Assembly: GCA_001600055.1 (NCBI GenBank)
Contig: BCIV01000002.1
Span: forward strand, 1,182,287-1,246,286
From: Filobasidium wieringae
Taxonomy: Eukaryota > Basidiomycota > Tremellomycetes > Filobasidiales > Filobasidiaceae
DNA: 64,000 nt
Reading direction: 5' to 3'
In this document: one piece after another, positions 50,801 to 61,975 of the stretch
How positions within the stretch are numbered: position 1 is the first letter of the stretch
Layout of the letters: every line of letters starts with the position of its first letter
The notes under the pieces: generated by a model
What the model was told of the DNA's origin: nothing
What the model saw: the letters and a program-made list of their open reading frames with translations, nothing else
Databases searched by the model: none
Program-made: the position numbers and the translations under genes

Positions 50801-51807
50801 TTCTCTTCTTGACCGGTGTCCCCGTGGAGGTCGAATCGGCCTGATTGACAGGCAGCACATTCTCACGAAGCATCTCCTCTGCCGGCTCTGGTACCATTTG
50901 TAACATGTCTGATTCGATTTGCAGAAGCGCTCTAGATATCCGCGATTGTGCTGAAGGCGGCAGTGTTTCTAGCATAGATTTCCGTTTGTTACCTGGAGAG
51001 AGATTCGCTAGCCGACCAACCGGTGGTGGGCTCCAAGTCGAAGATGTGGTGTCTCGATAGATGACCTCTGGAGACTGATTCGAAGCTTTCGACGCAAGGC
51101 TCGATGTTGAGCTAAAACTCCTGGGTAAAGGAGGTGCATCTTCGGCCGAGAAGGAGGTTGTACTCTTGCCGCTCACATTACGCTTCGCTTTCCTCATGAT
51201 ATCAGCCTCCCTCATCGCTCCAGACGAACCGATGCCATAAGTCCTGCCCATAGGTCGATACGATGTAGCTGGCATAGAGGGAGGTGTTCTGACTTCAGGC
51301 GGCGAGGTGGGTGAGTCCCAATTGTAAGGAGATGTTCTGAAATCAGTCCCATTTATCTGACCACGTTTCTGCATCAACTCTTCCTCCATTTCTGTTATGA
51401 CCGCCTTTTCCTCTTCCTCTGTCAGAAAGTCACCCCTCCCGACCATTCGTTGTCTCGCTAGTCGTTCTCTCATCTCTGCCAGGGTGAATATGCCGGGAGG
51501 CGAGTCTGGACCTCGCAGGTGTTGATATTCTGTACTGTCCGCGAACTTCAAGACCGAAAACCTGTTCGACAGGCTGAGGAAGGGACTCAATAGTCAGATA
51601 AGATAGTCATCATGAGGTACTCGATAGAGATTCCGATACAAACCTCGCAATGATTGTCGATCCGCGAAAGTCACCTCGAGAGATTGAGACGTCGTTTAGT
51701 TTAAGCGGGATCGAGCCCAGACTAGATATCGAGCTCGCATTACTGTTCTTTGAATCTAGTTCAGGCCTCGAAGCCTCGGAAGGTCTCCTCTTCTTGAGCT
51801 TGTGCAT
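47852..51807 (-). CDS. Large fungal-specific disordered protein, unknown function
   Basis: About 1265 residues. It starts MHKLKKRRPSEASRPELDSK, then SSISSLGSIPLKLNDVSISR-GDFRGS, and after an intron (donor GTTTGT) IIAR-FSVLKFADSTEYQHL. A predicted helix with RGDFLTEEEEKAVITEMEEE follows. This N-terminal ~130-residue block looks like the conserved part of a fungal family I cannot name. The central 1000 residues form one exon of low-complexity Ser/Pro/Thr/Gln text with basic patches such as KRKPSQKQATKPS. A C-terminal block is acidic (DGEVIWGVVGNLDDNNEEDL), then SSSTNLQDLLADLSMNNADG and an end RLQALVSTIQAAR, TAG 47852-47854. Skipping the last intron would stop at 47899 instead. Shares a divergent promoter with CKS1. 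Confidence 0.75.
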
Positions 51808-52412
51808 GTTGAAATTGCGAGATCGAGCTTCATCCGGCGATATTATGCGTGAAGGGTGCGACTATGTCATCGATTAATCCTGATTCAGGGCAGCGGACTA
51901 GCTTGAATATTTGTTGACAATACGAGCGCCGGCGATGTTGCTTTGTTGCCGAGGGCGGTTCGCAGTTATCGTATCCAGAAGGAGTGAGAGTTTACTCGTA
52001 CAGAATTCAACTCGACAAGCGAGAGCGTTGTTAATAGTTGCGAGGTTGATCTGGAAATCAATTGATTGATGATCTACGATCAAGATCTTTGCAGTAGAAG
52101 TTGAGCCTGATCTGAGCCGTTTCTGTCGCTTAGGCGCGCGGATTATGAGAAACCGCCGTTTCCCAAATTTGGGAATATCGTATCAACCTCTACGTTGCCG
52201 CAGGGTCGATCGTCAACATCTTACCCCTGCTATAGACTTAGACCTCTCCCCGCTCTAGCAGTATCACAAGAGGTGATCAGCTCTGAGAGATAGATTCGTA
52301 GACCGACCGTACATCTGTAATCGGATCCCAATCACCCTTACACCTCTTTTCCTCAAACGAAATCCGATCCTCAAACCATATAACCGGTCAACGCCTTGAA
52401 TTAAAAGTAAAC
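51808..52412. promoter_or_regulatory. Divergent promoter region, large unknown gene / CKS1
   Basis: About 600 nt between two divergently transcribed genes. Around 52138-52172 an AT/GC-symmetric patch (GGCGCGCGG, then TTCCCAAATTTGGGAA at 52160-52175) includes a perfect 16 nt palindrome, a plausible dimeric factor site. The link to CKS1 cell-cycle control is speculation. Confidence 0.45.
52160..52175. promoter_or_regulatory. 16 nt perfect palindrome TTCCCAAATTTGGGAA
   Basis: Self-complementary over all 16 positions, in the middle of the shared upstream region of the large unknown gene and CKS1. Its CCCAAATTTGGG core could bind a dimeric regulator. One copy only was seen in the window. Function is a guess. 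Confidence 0.35.
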
Positions 52413-53172
52413 ATGTCATCGCAACAACAGACTTTCGCTGAGCTAGCGGAGAGGTAGGTAGCATGTTGTGCGTGTATCGGATTGACCAATCGGAACCTGA
52501 CTACCTTGATTTTTCTGATGCAGAATTGTCTATTCTGACAAATGTGAAGCTCATCTGTCTTCCTTGACTTGACACACTGACTTGAGCTAATCTTCACTCC
52601 TCTTGTAGATGCGGACGATCACTACGAGTACAGGCATGTGATACTGCCTAAACAGATGCTAAAAATGTTACCTAAAGAGTAAGCTTGCGTCAGCCCTGTT
52701 CTGAATGTGCAGAACCTGTACTTATATTCTCGATCCTAGATACTTTCAAGAGAATGAGACGGGATTACTACGTATATTGAGGGAGCAGGAGTGGAGGGGG
52801 ATTGGAATCACGCAGAGTTTAGGTTGGGAGGTGAGTTATCGGGACTCAGCTTGTTTACACTTCCAGTGGACTAATCATCTATTCCATCTGTATAGCATTT
52901 CGAGGTTCACGGTACGCAGATTCAAGCCCGATCTGGCTTTATATTACTAAACATTTTTCCTCCATCAAACCACAGCTCCTGAGCCTCATATCCGTGAGTC
53001 GAATCCATGAAACGAGTTGTCCAAAAATCAAACTGATGGCATCCTGTACAATTCAGTTCTCTTCCGTCGAGAGCTTGACTACCAGATTAAATACCCCCAC
53101 GGCAAACCCTCCGATATCGAGGCCCTGAACAGAGCCAAGAGGGACGCCGCCCTGCGAAGTGGTCGAGCATGA
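52413..53172 (+). CDS. CKS1: Cyclin-dependent kinase regulatory subunit Cks1
   Basis: Small phospho-adaptor of CDK1. Exons join as [92 protein letters not shown] and [20 protein letters not shown], ending ALRSGRA, TGA 53170-53172. The phosphate-binding Arg/Trp set ([22 protein letters not shown]) is complete, and the hinge HEVHAPEPH-type loop is conserved as HAPEPH. The spacing (exons as short as 26 nt) requires six introns in 760 nt. The C-terminal ~25 residues beyond the core extend the family minimum, as in other fungi. High confidence. Confidence 0.95.
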
Positions 53173-53437
53173 GCGCGGACTCGCTCAGACATTGGCCTAT
53201 ACTATAGACGGACTCGGAACAATTCGCTGCTGCTGGCCACCCTCCTATTCGTCCTTCGATTTCCTTCCATTTTGGGCGTCAGCAAGCTGCAAAATCTCTC
53301 TTCATTTATCCTGGTTCTCTGTTCAGCATGTTCAGAGAACGCTCTTCGTTGTACATATCGCATCAGAAACGTTTCGTATTGGAGATGGGAAGTCGTTACT
53401 CGTTACAGAAGCTACATCCGAGGACACGGATGGGTGC

Positions 53438-55510
53438 TCATACAGTTCCCGTTACTTCGGCTTCTAGCTTGCTTCGTACCCGTATATAGTTGCGCCAGTA
53501 CTCGGTCGTCTTTCCTACACCCTTCCCGCCTAGACCAAGAGCTTCTTGATCCACGGCGATCTGGTACAGACCATCTGCCTCCCCTCCGCTAGCCACCATT
53601 GACCATCCCATTGCCTTTTCGTGACAGTCCAAAGCCAACTCTTGGATAGCTTGTCGATCAAGGGGCGATTTGGTTGCTCGAGCCGCTTTCTCGTATAATA
53701 ATCCGATCAAGTTCCAACCCTCTGCTGCGGTTCGTTCTGCGTCTCGCAGTAATTGAGAAGCCGGTCGAGCGAGGGGACTCGACGAAACGTTCGCTCCGAA
53801 GCGAGGCGCAACGTTCATCGTGCGTACCGGTATGCCTTTGCTAGGATCATATCTCAACAGACCCCCGTCGGCATTTAAGGCTTGTTTCGGGTTACTGGTG
53901 AAGGGAGAAGCAAGGTTTCGAATAACTTCTTCCGCTCGTCTTGTGGCCTGTCCCAAGGCGTCTATACTATCCTGGACGCCTTGCCCTTGGGCATAAGCGA
54001 CTTCGATATGGTTCAAGGAAAGGAGTGCGGACCGATGGTTGAGCCAGAGGTTTTGGAGAGAAGCAGCGGGACTGCTTTCCTTAGTCGAATCGATAGCGTT
54101 TGTCAAGGAGATTCCCAACGACTGATACGCTCGAGCTTGATCGAGATTCCCCTTTAATGCGAGATTAGAAGCGTAAGAGGCGATCAACGAGACGATTGCT
54201 CGTCGAACAAGAGGATGAGCGTCGGTATGAGCATCAGGAGCGGTATGATCGACCAAACGAGAGTTTTCCGCTAGATTATGCTGCTGGGCGGCTGAAGGAG
54301 CTACCGCGGTAGGGTTTGTCTCGTTCGGACCCGGGATCCACCCAGCGAACCAGCCTTTCCTTTCTGTCCCCTTGATCGGGTTTCCCAATAATGGAGCAGC
54401 ATCATTGACCGTGATCACAGGCGGATATACTTCAGCCACAGAAAGTCCCCATCTCCACCATCCAGCAGCTCTCTCATCTTGTCCTAGCCTGCTACTAACG
54501 TCTCCCAGTTTCTTTGCGAGTTTGAGTGCCTCAGCTTTTTGAACGGTTTTTGCTAGGTTGTTTGTTGTGCTCTGACCCACGACAGCGTAGAGTATTCGTT
54601 CGTAGGTCTCCTCGGCTTCCTGTAAAGCCGAGTGGCCTTGAATTCTCTCTAGAGATTCTGCATGCCTAATCAAAAGATCGATAGCAACTCGATCTACGGG
54701 AGGTTGCTGGGAAGCAGACAGTATCGTTGGAGGGTAAAGATCCCTTGTTCCTGGTAGGTTTGCTGGGAACGCTATGCCTTTCTTCTTTGCTTCATCGATT
54801 GTTCTGGCGAGATAGTCCTCAGCCATAGCGCTACCAGGATCAACGGTATTGACGTTCGAAGAAGCAGATCCGTTGGTACCGATCATACCCTTCAGGTTGT
54901 TCCCCCCTGGTGCAGCATGGCCTGATCGTTCTTCTCTACCAATGGCCGTCGTTCCACTCGAGCCGACACCGTATTCTTGTGCTAACCAAGCAGAACGTAA
55001 GATGTGCCGATTGTAGATCCCCAGCTTCGAGGATGTTCCTCCAGATGAACTGCCTGTCCATGCATCGTTCTCTTCCGCCCACGCAAACAAGGCGTCGTCA
55101 GAAGAGGGATCTACCTTTTCGGTATTTATGTGCGACGGATAGGCCATCAGAACGTTCTCGAGATACTGATGGCCTCCTTCGAGACCGACAAGGCCAACAG
55201 TACCCAGGCCTAGCGTTCCATAGAGTACATATCGCAGGATCTTAGCCAGCATGCGGAAAGTATACATGGCAGGTGTCGAGTAGTCTTCCCGAGGCATATC
55301 CTCGGGCATGGGATGATCATCAACCCGGCCATTGTTGATGTAGCGAGGAGGTTGATATGACGATGTAGGAGGCGTGTAGATGGGAGGTCCAGCTAGAAGC
55401 GAATTTGTCGAGGATATCAATCGTTGATTGAGTGAAGTCTGCCTCGATGTAGTTGTGCGGCTGCTTGAGATACTAGAACCGAGGCGTCCGGAACGAGCCA
55501 GCCGATGCAT
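53438..55510 (-). CDS. Intronless mitochondrial TPR-like protein
   Basis: One frame of 690 codons starting MHRLARSGRLGSSISSSRTT, an Arg/Ser-rich, acid-poor presequence typical of mitochondrial import. A single membrane segment follows at residues ~92-115 (YVLYGTLGLGTVGLVGLEGG). From ~290 onward the text is helical and TPR-like: RHAESLERIQGHSALQEAEE-TYERIL, LKLAKKLGDVSSRLGQDERA-AGWW, LALKGNLDQARAYQSLGISL, and a terminal WNLIGLLYEKAARATKS. Layout (presequence, one TM, TPR domain) is that of the Mgr3 / inner-membrane TPR family that assists i-AAA protease; I propose this only tentatively. Stop TAA... end at 53438. The absence of any intron over 2.07 kb is exceptional here. Confidence 0.7.
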   Translation of the reverse strand: MHRLARSGRLGSSISSSRTTTSRQTSLNQRLISSTNSLLAGPPIYTPPTSSYQPPRYINNGRVDDHPMPEDMPREDYSTPAMYTFRMLAKILRYVLYGTLGLGTVGLVGLEGGHQYLENVLMAYPSHINTEKVDPSSDDALFAWAEENDAWTGSSSGGTSSKLGIYNRHILRSAWLAQEYGVGSSGTTAIGREERSGHAAPGGNNLKGMIGTNGSASSNVNTVDPGSAMAEDYLARTIDEAKKKGIAFPANLPGTRDLYPPTILSASQQPPVDRVAIDLLIRHAESLERIQGHSALQEAEETYERILYAVVGQSTTNNLAKTVQKAEALKLAKKLGDVSSRLGQDERAAGWWRWGLSVAEVYPPVITVNDAAPLLGNPIKGTERKGWFAGWIPGPNETNPTAVAPSAAQQHNLAENSRLVDHTAPDAHTDAHPLVRRAIVSLIASYASNLALKGNLDQARAYQSLGISLTNAIDSTKESSPAASLQNLWLNHRSALLSLNHIEVAYAQGQGVQDSIDALGQATRRAEEVIRNLASPFTSNPKQALNADGGLLRYDPSKGIPVRTMNVAPRFGANVSSSPLARPASQLLRDAERTAAEGWNLIGLLYEKAARATKSPLDRQAIQELALDCHEKAMGWSMVASGGEADGLYQIAVDQEALGLGGKGVGKTTEYWRNYIRVRSKLEAEVTGTV

Positions 55511-55939
55511 GGTATTTCAAGTAGGATGTACTGCTAGATCGAATCACTGTATGGATGTAGCTACTAGCTACTAGCTGCTGACTTGCTTGTAGGTTGATGC
55601 TGGTGTCATGCTGAATGATCGATCGCCTTCAACTTCCCGTATTCGACCTCCACTTGGATGATCACCTCAAGGCAATGACAACGGACATTGATAATAACGA
55701 CAAGTCCATCAGCGTCACACGAGTATCTCCGGCGGGCGGAGTCTAGTTGAATTCCCATTCACAGCCCATCATTCGACTACTACCGCTCTCCACGATTCTG
55801 ACACCTTACTCGTAGCTTGTACCTCCCGCTTAGACCGGCGTTATTGTCGCTAGCACAGAGCCATTTTCGTTGAGAAATCGCTCAAGCTCTGGGACCTGAG
55901 TAGCGGGTTTAATCACACCCTCAAGGTCAACAACCCACC
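55511..55939. promoter_or_regulatory. Divergent promoter, TPR-like gene / SAPS gene
   Basis: About 430 nt between divergent genes. It contains a small imperfect TAGCTACTAGCTACTAGCTGC repeat at 55557-55577, but no clear core promoter motif. Confidence 0.4.
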
Positions 55940-58900
55940 ATGTTTTGGCGTATGAATGGAGGCCTTAACGGTTCTTCCACTCTCGAAGCTACCCTGGATA
56001 GGGCGCTAGGAAGTACCTCAAACGGCACGCCTCTTACGGGTCATGGAACTGGAGGGTTTCATAATGTTGTAGACGAGCTCCTAGATGAGCAGGACCTTTT
56101 GAGCGAGCTCAAAGCCGGGAATCAGAGGTCTGTCCGTCTTGAGCTCTAGAGAAGCCTCGTCAGGCTTCGAGATGATTCGGTCGACTGATTCGGCTGGCGG
56201 CCGTCTTTTTACGCACTGATTTGTGATCAGAATCGTTCAAGTGTTATCTGCCAAGGACAATGTACGGAGTTTACTAGCTTGGTCTGTATACGGAACGGAC
56301 GAGATTGAACGACATGCGGACGAGGCCGAACGAAAAGTGCTAGAAGACTTGGTCAAGCAGGGCGGCCTTGATCATTTGGAAGACACAACTTCCTCCAAGG
56401 GTGGAGCTAGCTCAATGGATCAATCAGCTATATTACCAGACACCGCTACCCTCACCGACAATTCACCTAATTCCCTCTGGGGTAATTTCCCAAGCTCATC
56501 ACCTCAACCCGACGTTGAAGGGGATGCGAAGAGACAAAGATTTCCTCATCTAGCTACGGAGATTCTTTGTGCAGACTATTTTCAGATAAGCGAGACGCTA
56601 TGGTCGGACTTATCCGGCTTGCTAGGACCGATGTGGGATATCGTCTTAAGCTCTAGGGAAGAAGGTTTAGGGATGCCTGCCATGGACGGATATACGACTG
56701 TAGACGAAAAGGCTAGACTGCGGTCTTACGTTAGGTATGAGATCGATAAGGCAAAGGTCGAGAGGGACGACGAGGATGAGAAGCGAAGAGAGATCATCCG
56801 AGGAAATTGGACCAGGGTCAACGGGATGTTGATGATAAAACAACCTGCTCGGGTAAGTGTGATCCGAAATAGAGCGTTTGATGGATCATATGGCGCTGAT
56901 TGGCCTGGTCATCTTTTATCAGATGCTGCAATTTATCAAGGAAATTCCAGACGTTATTACGCGATTGATTGATAGGATTGACAGTCCCGCAATACAGGAT
57001 ACGATACTCCGGATCATAGCTTGTGAAGAAGCGGGTGTGACGGGGACGATTGAGGTGAGTTGTCAAAACTGCGCACACCGGCTTCAGATCGTTGATCAAC
57101 CCATGTTGTTTAGTGGTTGTGTAAGGAGAACCTGATTCCCAAGATCATCGCTTTATTATCACCCCATCAGCCCGCTGCAACTCACGCCACAGTAGCGGAA
57201 GTTATAAAGGCAGTCATAGCCCTCACTTCGCCTAACGCGTTCAACCCGAATGGCGGCAATGGAACTGATCCCCAAGTGATGACATCGCCTAGCGGGGATA
57301 CCAATACGAATTCGAACTCGGAGAGTCCCACAACGAATGCCACTGGGCAGTTCTCCAACGCTGGGACATCGAGCTCAGACAACCAACCTCAGCAAGTATC
57401 AAATCCTCCTCCTGGACAGCGGGATAACCGCTTAGTGCGAGAGCTAGTGATGCAGGACAACATCGCTATCTTAGTCTCGCCGCTGAGTGAGGATCCTGGA
57501 CACCCAGATCCTTTGGCTGCAATGCGACGAGCTGCCTCCCCTAGCAGCGTGATGGTTGATATCAGTTTGAACGGGCAAGACCCTCAGGCAGAGCCTGAAA
57601 CCAAAGCTAGTGAATCTGAGGAGCCTAGCTACAGCTTTGACCCCTACACCGTATCTAGACGCCCTTCTGTCGCCTCTATCACCTCCACGTTCTGTCAGTC
57701 AATAACAATCCTCATCGAATTGATACGAAAGAACAATTCGGATTACTCGGAACCATACCTCTTCCACTCGATACGGAATAGACTCATGGGAATGCAACAA
57801 CGGAAAGTAGAGAACCGATTCCACGCAAAAGAGGAGTCGGATAGGAATACAACCGAGACAACCTCGCTTGAAGAAGATGCTCAGGATCGGCAGGAAATGG
57901 AGGATGCAATGGCGGAAATGAGCGGGAAGCTAGGGATTGTCCATCTTGGTCCTTTGTTGGCTTCTGTAAGCGGACGCATCGAGGTTTTGCAGAATCTGAT
58001 ATCTTCTCCTCGGCACCTGGTGAGTAAGGTTCGGACCCGTGTCGCGATCTGTAGTAACGTTTGATAATATAGGGACGAGCTCGTACTCCAGGGGTAAAAC
58101 ATCCACTGACAGCGGAACGATTGCGGATAGTCGAATTATATGCAGAGATGTTACATTGCTCGAATATGAGCATATTGAACCGATCTGCCGGAACGGGGCC
58201 TGAATATACGGATGATGGCCGCCTTAAGGGTGGGTTGGAGGCCTTGGAAGATCTGGGTTCCGCTTTGGAGAATGGAAACGACGCTGGCGCGGAAGAGCAA
58301 TCCGAAGATATCGTAAACCAAGTCACACCTGCTCGAGATCTACCGGTCAGCAGCTGCGGATCTACCGACTGCTCTCTGACTGGTTCAGATGACGAAAAAG
58401 AGCCAAATGAAGCAGATACGCAAAAGGACCACCCTCAGACGCATGTCACACAAGGGGAAGAAGCCGAAGAACCTTCGACGCCTAAACAAAAGGTTTTCGA
58501 TGACATGCTCAGTGCTACGGAAAAACTGACTTTAGAGAGAGAGGCGTCATGTATCGCGGAAGCGAGAGATTCTTCCGAAGCCCGACGTAACAACGCTACG
58601 ACCGAAGCCGCAACTTTGCGATCAAACGAGATCTTGCCCCGTTCCGAAGACCTGTCTATTGGTAATATGTTGAAAAGCAAGTATATCGAGCATCGGGTAC
58701 TTCCAGTCATCATCGTGCGTCTGCGATATTTTGCGGAAATACAAGTTAGTAGTCTAACGTTTCGATCCTAGGACCTTTTCTTCGAGCACCCAAACAACAA
58801 CTTCCTACATAATGTCACATACGATATAGTACAACAGATTCTTAACGGCCGCGTGGATTCTGGCTTAAACCGCGATCTAATCATCGACCTTTTCCGAGAG

Positions 58901-60352
58901 GCCAAGATTGCCGAGAAGATCCTGCACACTCAGCAGGTGAATGAAAGAATCAGGTATGACTCCCTCAGCGCACTTCTTGAACAATGCGTTGACCGAAACT
59001 GCTTCATCAATAGTGGAGGACAACGGTCAAAGCGTCTTGCATTGATGGGCCACATGCTTTTGATCGCAGACGAGATCGAGAAATTCCTTGAAAGGTGTCC
59101 AATGGCTTTATATAGCGAGATTCAGGACACTTTCGTGAGATCGGAATGGGACGCGTTCGTGCTCGGGGAGCTACGAGAAAGCCGGCAGCGGGATGCTCAG
59201 CCTTTAGGTGGAGGCAGACCTTCCCCGGCCACGTTAGCTAACGCTGCTCGACAAGCGGAACTGGACGATTTAGAGGAGGAAGAGGAAACCAATGGTGCCT
59301 TCGCTGGTCAGCCTTTGACGCGCGCCACTTCATCGGGAGAAGCGTTTAGTAACTCTTTTGGGTTCGGGACGCCAGATACTGAAGAGGGACGTTACCGAAA
59401 CGTAAGCAAATCTATATGGTCGTCGTGAAACAGACACGCTGATGCGTCTTGAGTTCAGTTGAACCGCTTCATAACCGGCGATACGTATTCCGGGTCATTT
59501 GCTTCATCGGATGAGGACAGCGATGACAGCTCCTCCGAATCACCTCGCGCGAGCCGAATTGATGGCCGTGAGGGAAGGCAACGCATGTTATCAGATGGAT
59601 TTGATGTGAGAACTATTTGTACTTCCAGACGCAAGCCACGCAGCTAAACATTGGCTATTTGGTAGAGCGCATTCTCCCCTCCAAGCGAAGCCGATGACCT
59701 GGATGATGATTGGGGCGACTTTGCATCTGCAGGTACAGGGCAAGATGACGACTCGGATCCTTTCGGAGACCCGTTCCAACCTTCGCACAGGCCATTCCAG
59801 ATGAGCATACACGCAAACCGTCCCATGACCGCAGCGGACTTTGCAAACCAGGCGTTCGAGGAGCAGTTCGCAGGCGAGGCCAACAACGAGGGTATTACGA
59901 TGCCAGACAACATGATTGGCGACGACTCTTTCGAGTCTGCTGCAGACTTTCTTGCGGCTAACTGGTCCGTGCCTGGAGGTGAATTTGATACGGGGGAGGA
60001 CATGCCACCAACACGGTTCCCCCATAACGACGACTTTGGAGACAGCCGGTCGTTCTCCGATACAAGCAGTGTGTCGACGATCTCTCCCGGATCGTCTCCC
60101 GAAGTGAACAGAACATTGCATCCAGCTGCTCGTATCGGGCGAAGGCCTTCGAGATCGTCAGCTATCTCCCCACCTGATCCAACATTAGTTCGGGCAACAG
60201 ACGACGACGAACCCCTCGGTCACGGTGTCTCAGCCGATACGACTGTCGAACAAGGAGGTATGCTTAAGCGGGAGATTGGAGGTCGCACAGTAACGGTACC
60301 GCAAGACGACATTGCGTTGGCTGCCACTCATGCTAGGAAACACTCGCAATAA
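55940..60352 (+). CDS. SAPS-family PP6/Sit4-associated phosphatase subunit
   Basis: Regulatory subunit of the Sit4/PP6-type phosphatase. N-terminus MFWRMNGGLNGSSTLEATLD, then VVDELLDEQDLLSELKAGNQ-RIVQVL opens the SAPS domain. Next come EILCADYFQISETLWSDLSG, MLQFIKEIPDVITRLIDRID, AIQDTILRIIACEEAG-VTGT, WLCKENLIPKIIALLSPHQP, HATVAEVIKAVIALTSPNAF, TFCQSITILIELIRKNNSDY, LGPLLASVSGRIEVLQNLI and RIVELYAEMLHCSNMSILNR, then DLFFEHPNNNFLHNVTYD and HMLLIADEIEKFL after 58.7 kb. The C-terminus is acidic and disordered with DLDDDWGDFASA and SDDSSSESP. Yeast has four SAPs; which one this matches cannot be said. About nine introns, one with a GTCTGT donor. Stop TAA 60350-60352. Confidence 0.93.
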
Positions 60353-60612
60353 GCATGGCTCTGGATTATGCATAGCATGCTCTCACTTCCAGAATTGTTG
60401 TATACTGCAATCGTTGTATTCGAATCAATGCATGGCCGCCTATACCTTGTTTGGACACGATCGTATCTTATGCCAAGAGATAAGAACTTCCAGCCCGTAG
60501 ACCTCACGTAAACCCAATAGAATGCCATGAATCAATCGGACGAAGTACAATATACATTCGACGTTCACTGACACCCTCGTCCCAGGCAAGCTCCGCTGAG
60601 AAAATGCAGCGC

Positions 60613-61627
60613 TTACTTCTTGGCAGCGGCCTCCTCGGCGGCCTTCTGTGTATCGATAGGACAAGGATGACTCAGCAATGGTCCCAGTTAGTAAGAAACA
60701 TTGGTCACTAACAGCATCGGCCCTCTTCTTCCTCTGCCCAGCGTTCCTCTGGTCAGCCCTGACCCTCCTCAAGGTCAAGAAGGCGTCGAAGTTCTTCTCC
60801 TCGTCAGTGATGGCACGGGGCTCCTCGGCCTTGTAAGAGGCGGGGAGAGCGATCTGAGCTCGGGTGGTCTCAGCCTTGAGGTCCTCAGCCTATCGGATTG
60901 TATAGTCGTTAGCTCTTACTTTGCGTGATAGGTGATTTCCCTAGTTGTGACTTACGGAAGAGTCACCCTTCTTGCCCTTGCCAGCCTTCTTGGGGAAGAC
61001 GATCAACCTGGACCTGTACTCCTTGAGCCTCTCAACGTTGACCTTCTCGCTCTCCTCGGACCTGCGGTTCCTCCTGTGGTCAACGACGATACCGAGACCC
61101 TTGGCCTCCTTCCTGGCGACACCAGCCTGCTTCAACTCGGAGAGAGTGAAACCACGACCGAGCCTGACCTTGGTGTTGTATCGAACGGTAGGGGCACGAA
61201 CGGCAGGACGGAGGAGCTGAAGAGGCCTGACTCCGAGAGTGAGGGCCTTCTTCTGACGAGCAACACGCCTGGAGTGCTTTCGGCCTGGCTGGTCGAACCA
61301 GGTCTTGACCCGCTCCTATAATCGTAAAATGGAATAATACACCAGAAAAATCAGCATTCCTGAACTTTGATCGAGGCTCGTTTCCCTTCCAGCTTCAATC
61401 GATCCATGCGCCAGCAGAGCATGCCATCTGTTCGTTCTTGTGGATTCCTTCATCTGCCCAGTCTCCGTTCGTCGAACCCTAATCGTCTCCTGCTTTCCTC
61501 TCTTTCGCGATTCCCCCTCTATGCTTCCTGATTCCAACTTCTGCACGACCAATCGAGAAAGGATATTCACCTGCCAGCTGGACTTCCTGAAATGCTCGTT
61601 GGCGAGTTGATTGTTGTGAGCGACCAT
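60613..61627 (-). CDS. RPL13: 60S ribosomal protein eL13
   Basis: Structural protein of the large ribosomal subunit. Start MVAHNNQLANEHFRKSSWQ, then a 255 nt intron (61316-61570), much longer than others here. Exon 2 gives ERVKTWFDQPGRKHSRRVAR, QKKALTLGVRPLQLLRPAVR, APTVRYNTKVRLGRGFTLSE, LKQAGVARKEAKGLGIVVDH and RRNRRSEESEKVNVERLKEY, then SRLIVFPKKAGKGKKGDSS. Later exons give EDLKAETTRAQIALPASYK, EEKNFDAFLTLRRVRADQRN and a tail ending AAEEAAAKK, TAA 60613-60615. Four exons, complete. Codons are the most biased in the window (CTG/CTC leucines, few A-ending), as expected of high expression. Confidence 0.97.
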
Positions 61628-61702
61628 TTTGACGAGTCTATTTTATTGTTAAGTTGCGGATGTGAAGTAGGAATTAGGGAATTGTAAGGAGATGCAAGAG
61701 AG

Positions 61703-61975
61703 ATGTCGGAGCCACAACGTCAGCGACTGTCTCTTGCAGGAAGCAGGCGGATGAGCGTACCTCTATTGAATCTACGTTGGGTGCCGGATTGCCGAGAGGG
61801 GTGGAAGAGAATCAAGACCTGCCATGATTCGAATATCCACCCACCGTCCAAACACGACTTGGGCGCAAAACCGGATTGGTGGGATGCGCTTGCGAGGAGA
61901 GACACCCTGAGCGAGGGGGACTCAGTCACCCAGAACGAGATGCGCTTCCTCTTGACGCGTAAATATCGAAAATGA
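61703..61975 (+). CDS. Short ORF of unknown status
   Basis: A 90-codon frame opposite the eL13 start, 76 nt away. It reads MSEPQRQRLSLAGSRRMSVP, LLNLRWVPDCREGWKRIKTC, ... DWWDALARRDTLSEGDSVTQ, ending LLTRKYRK. Composition is protein-like, but there is no known family signature, no intron and no clear promoter, since the eL13 promoter occupies the same gap. It may be real, a transcript leader product, or chance. Confidence 0.3.
   Translation: MSEPQRQRLSLAGSRRMSVPLLNLRWVPDCREGWKRIKTCHDSNIHPPSKHDLGAKPDWWDALARRDTLSEGDSVTQNEMRFLLTRKYRK

Noticed and set aside
61400..61560. Intronic C/D snoRNA in RPL13
   Set aside because: CAGATGAAG is not a proper C box and there is no terminal stem near the candidate D box.
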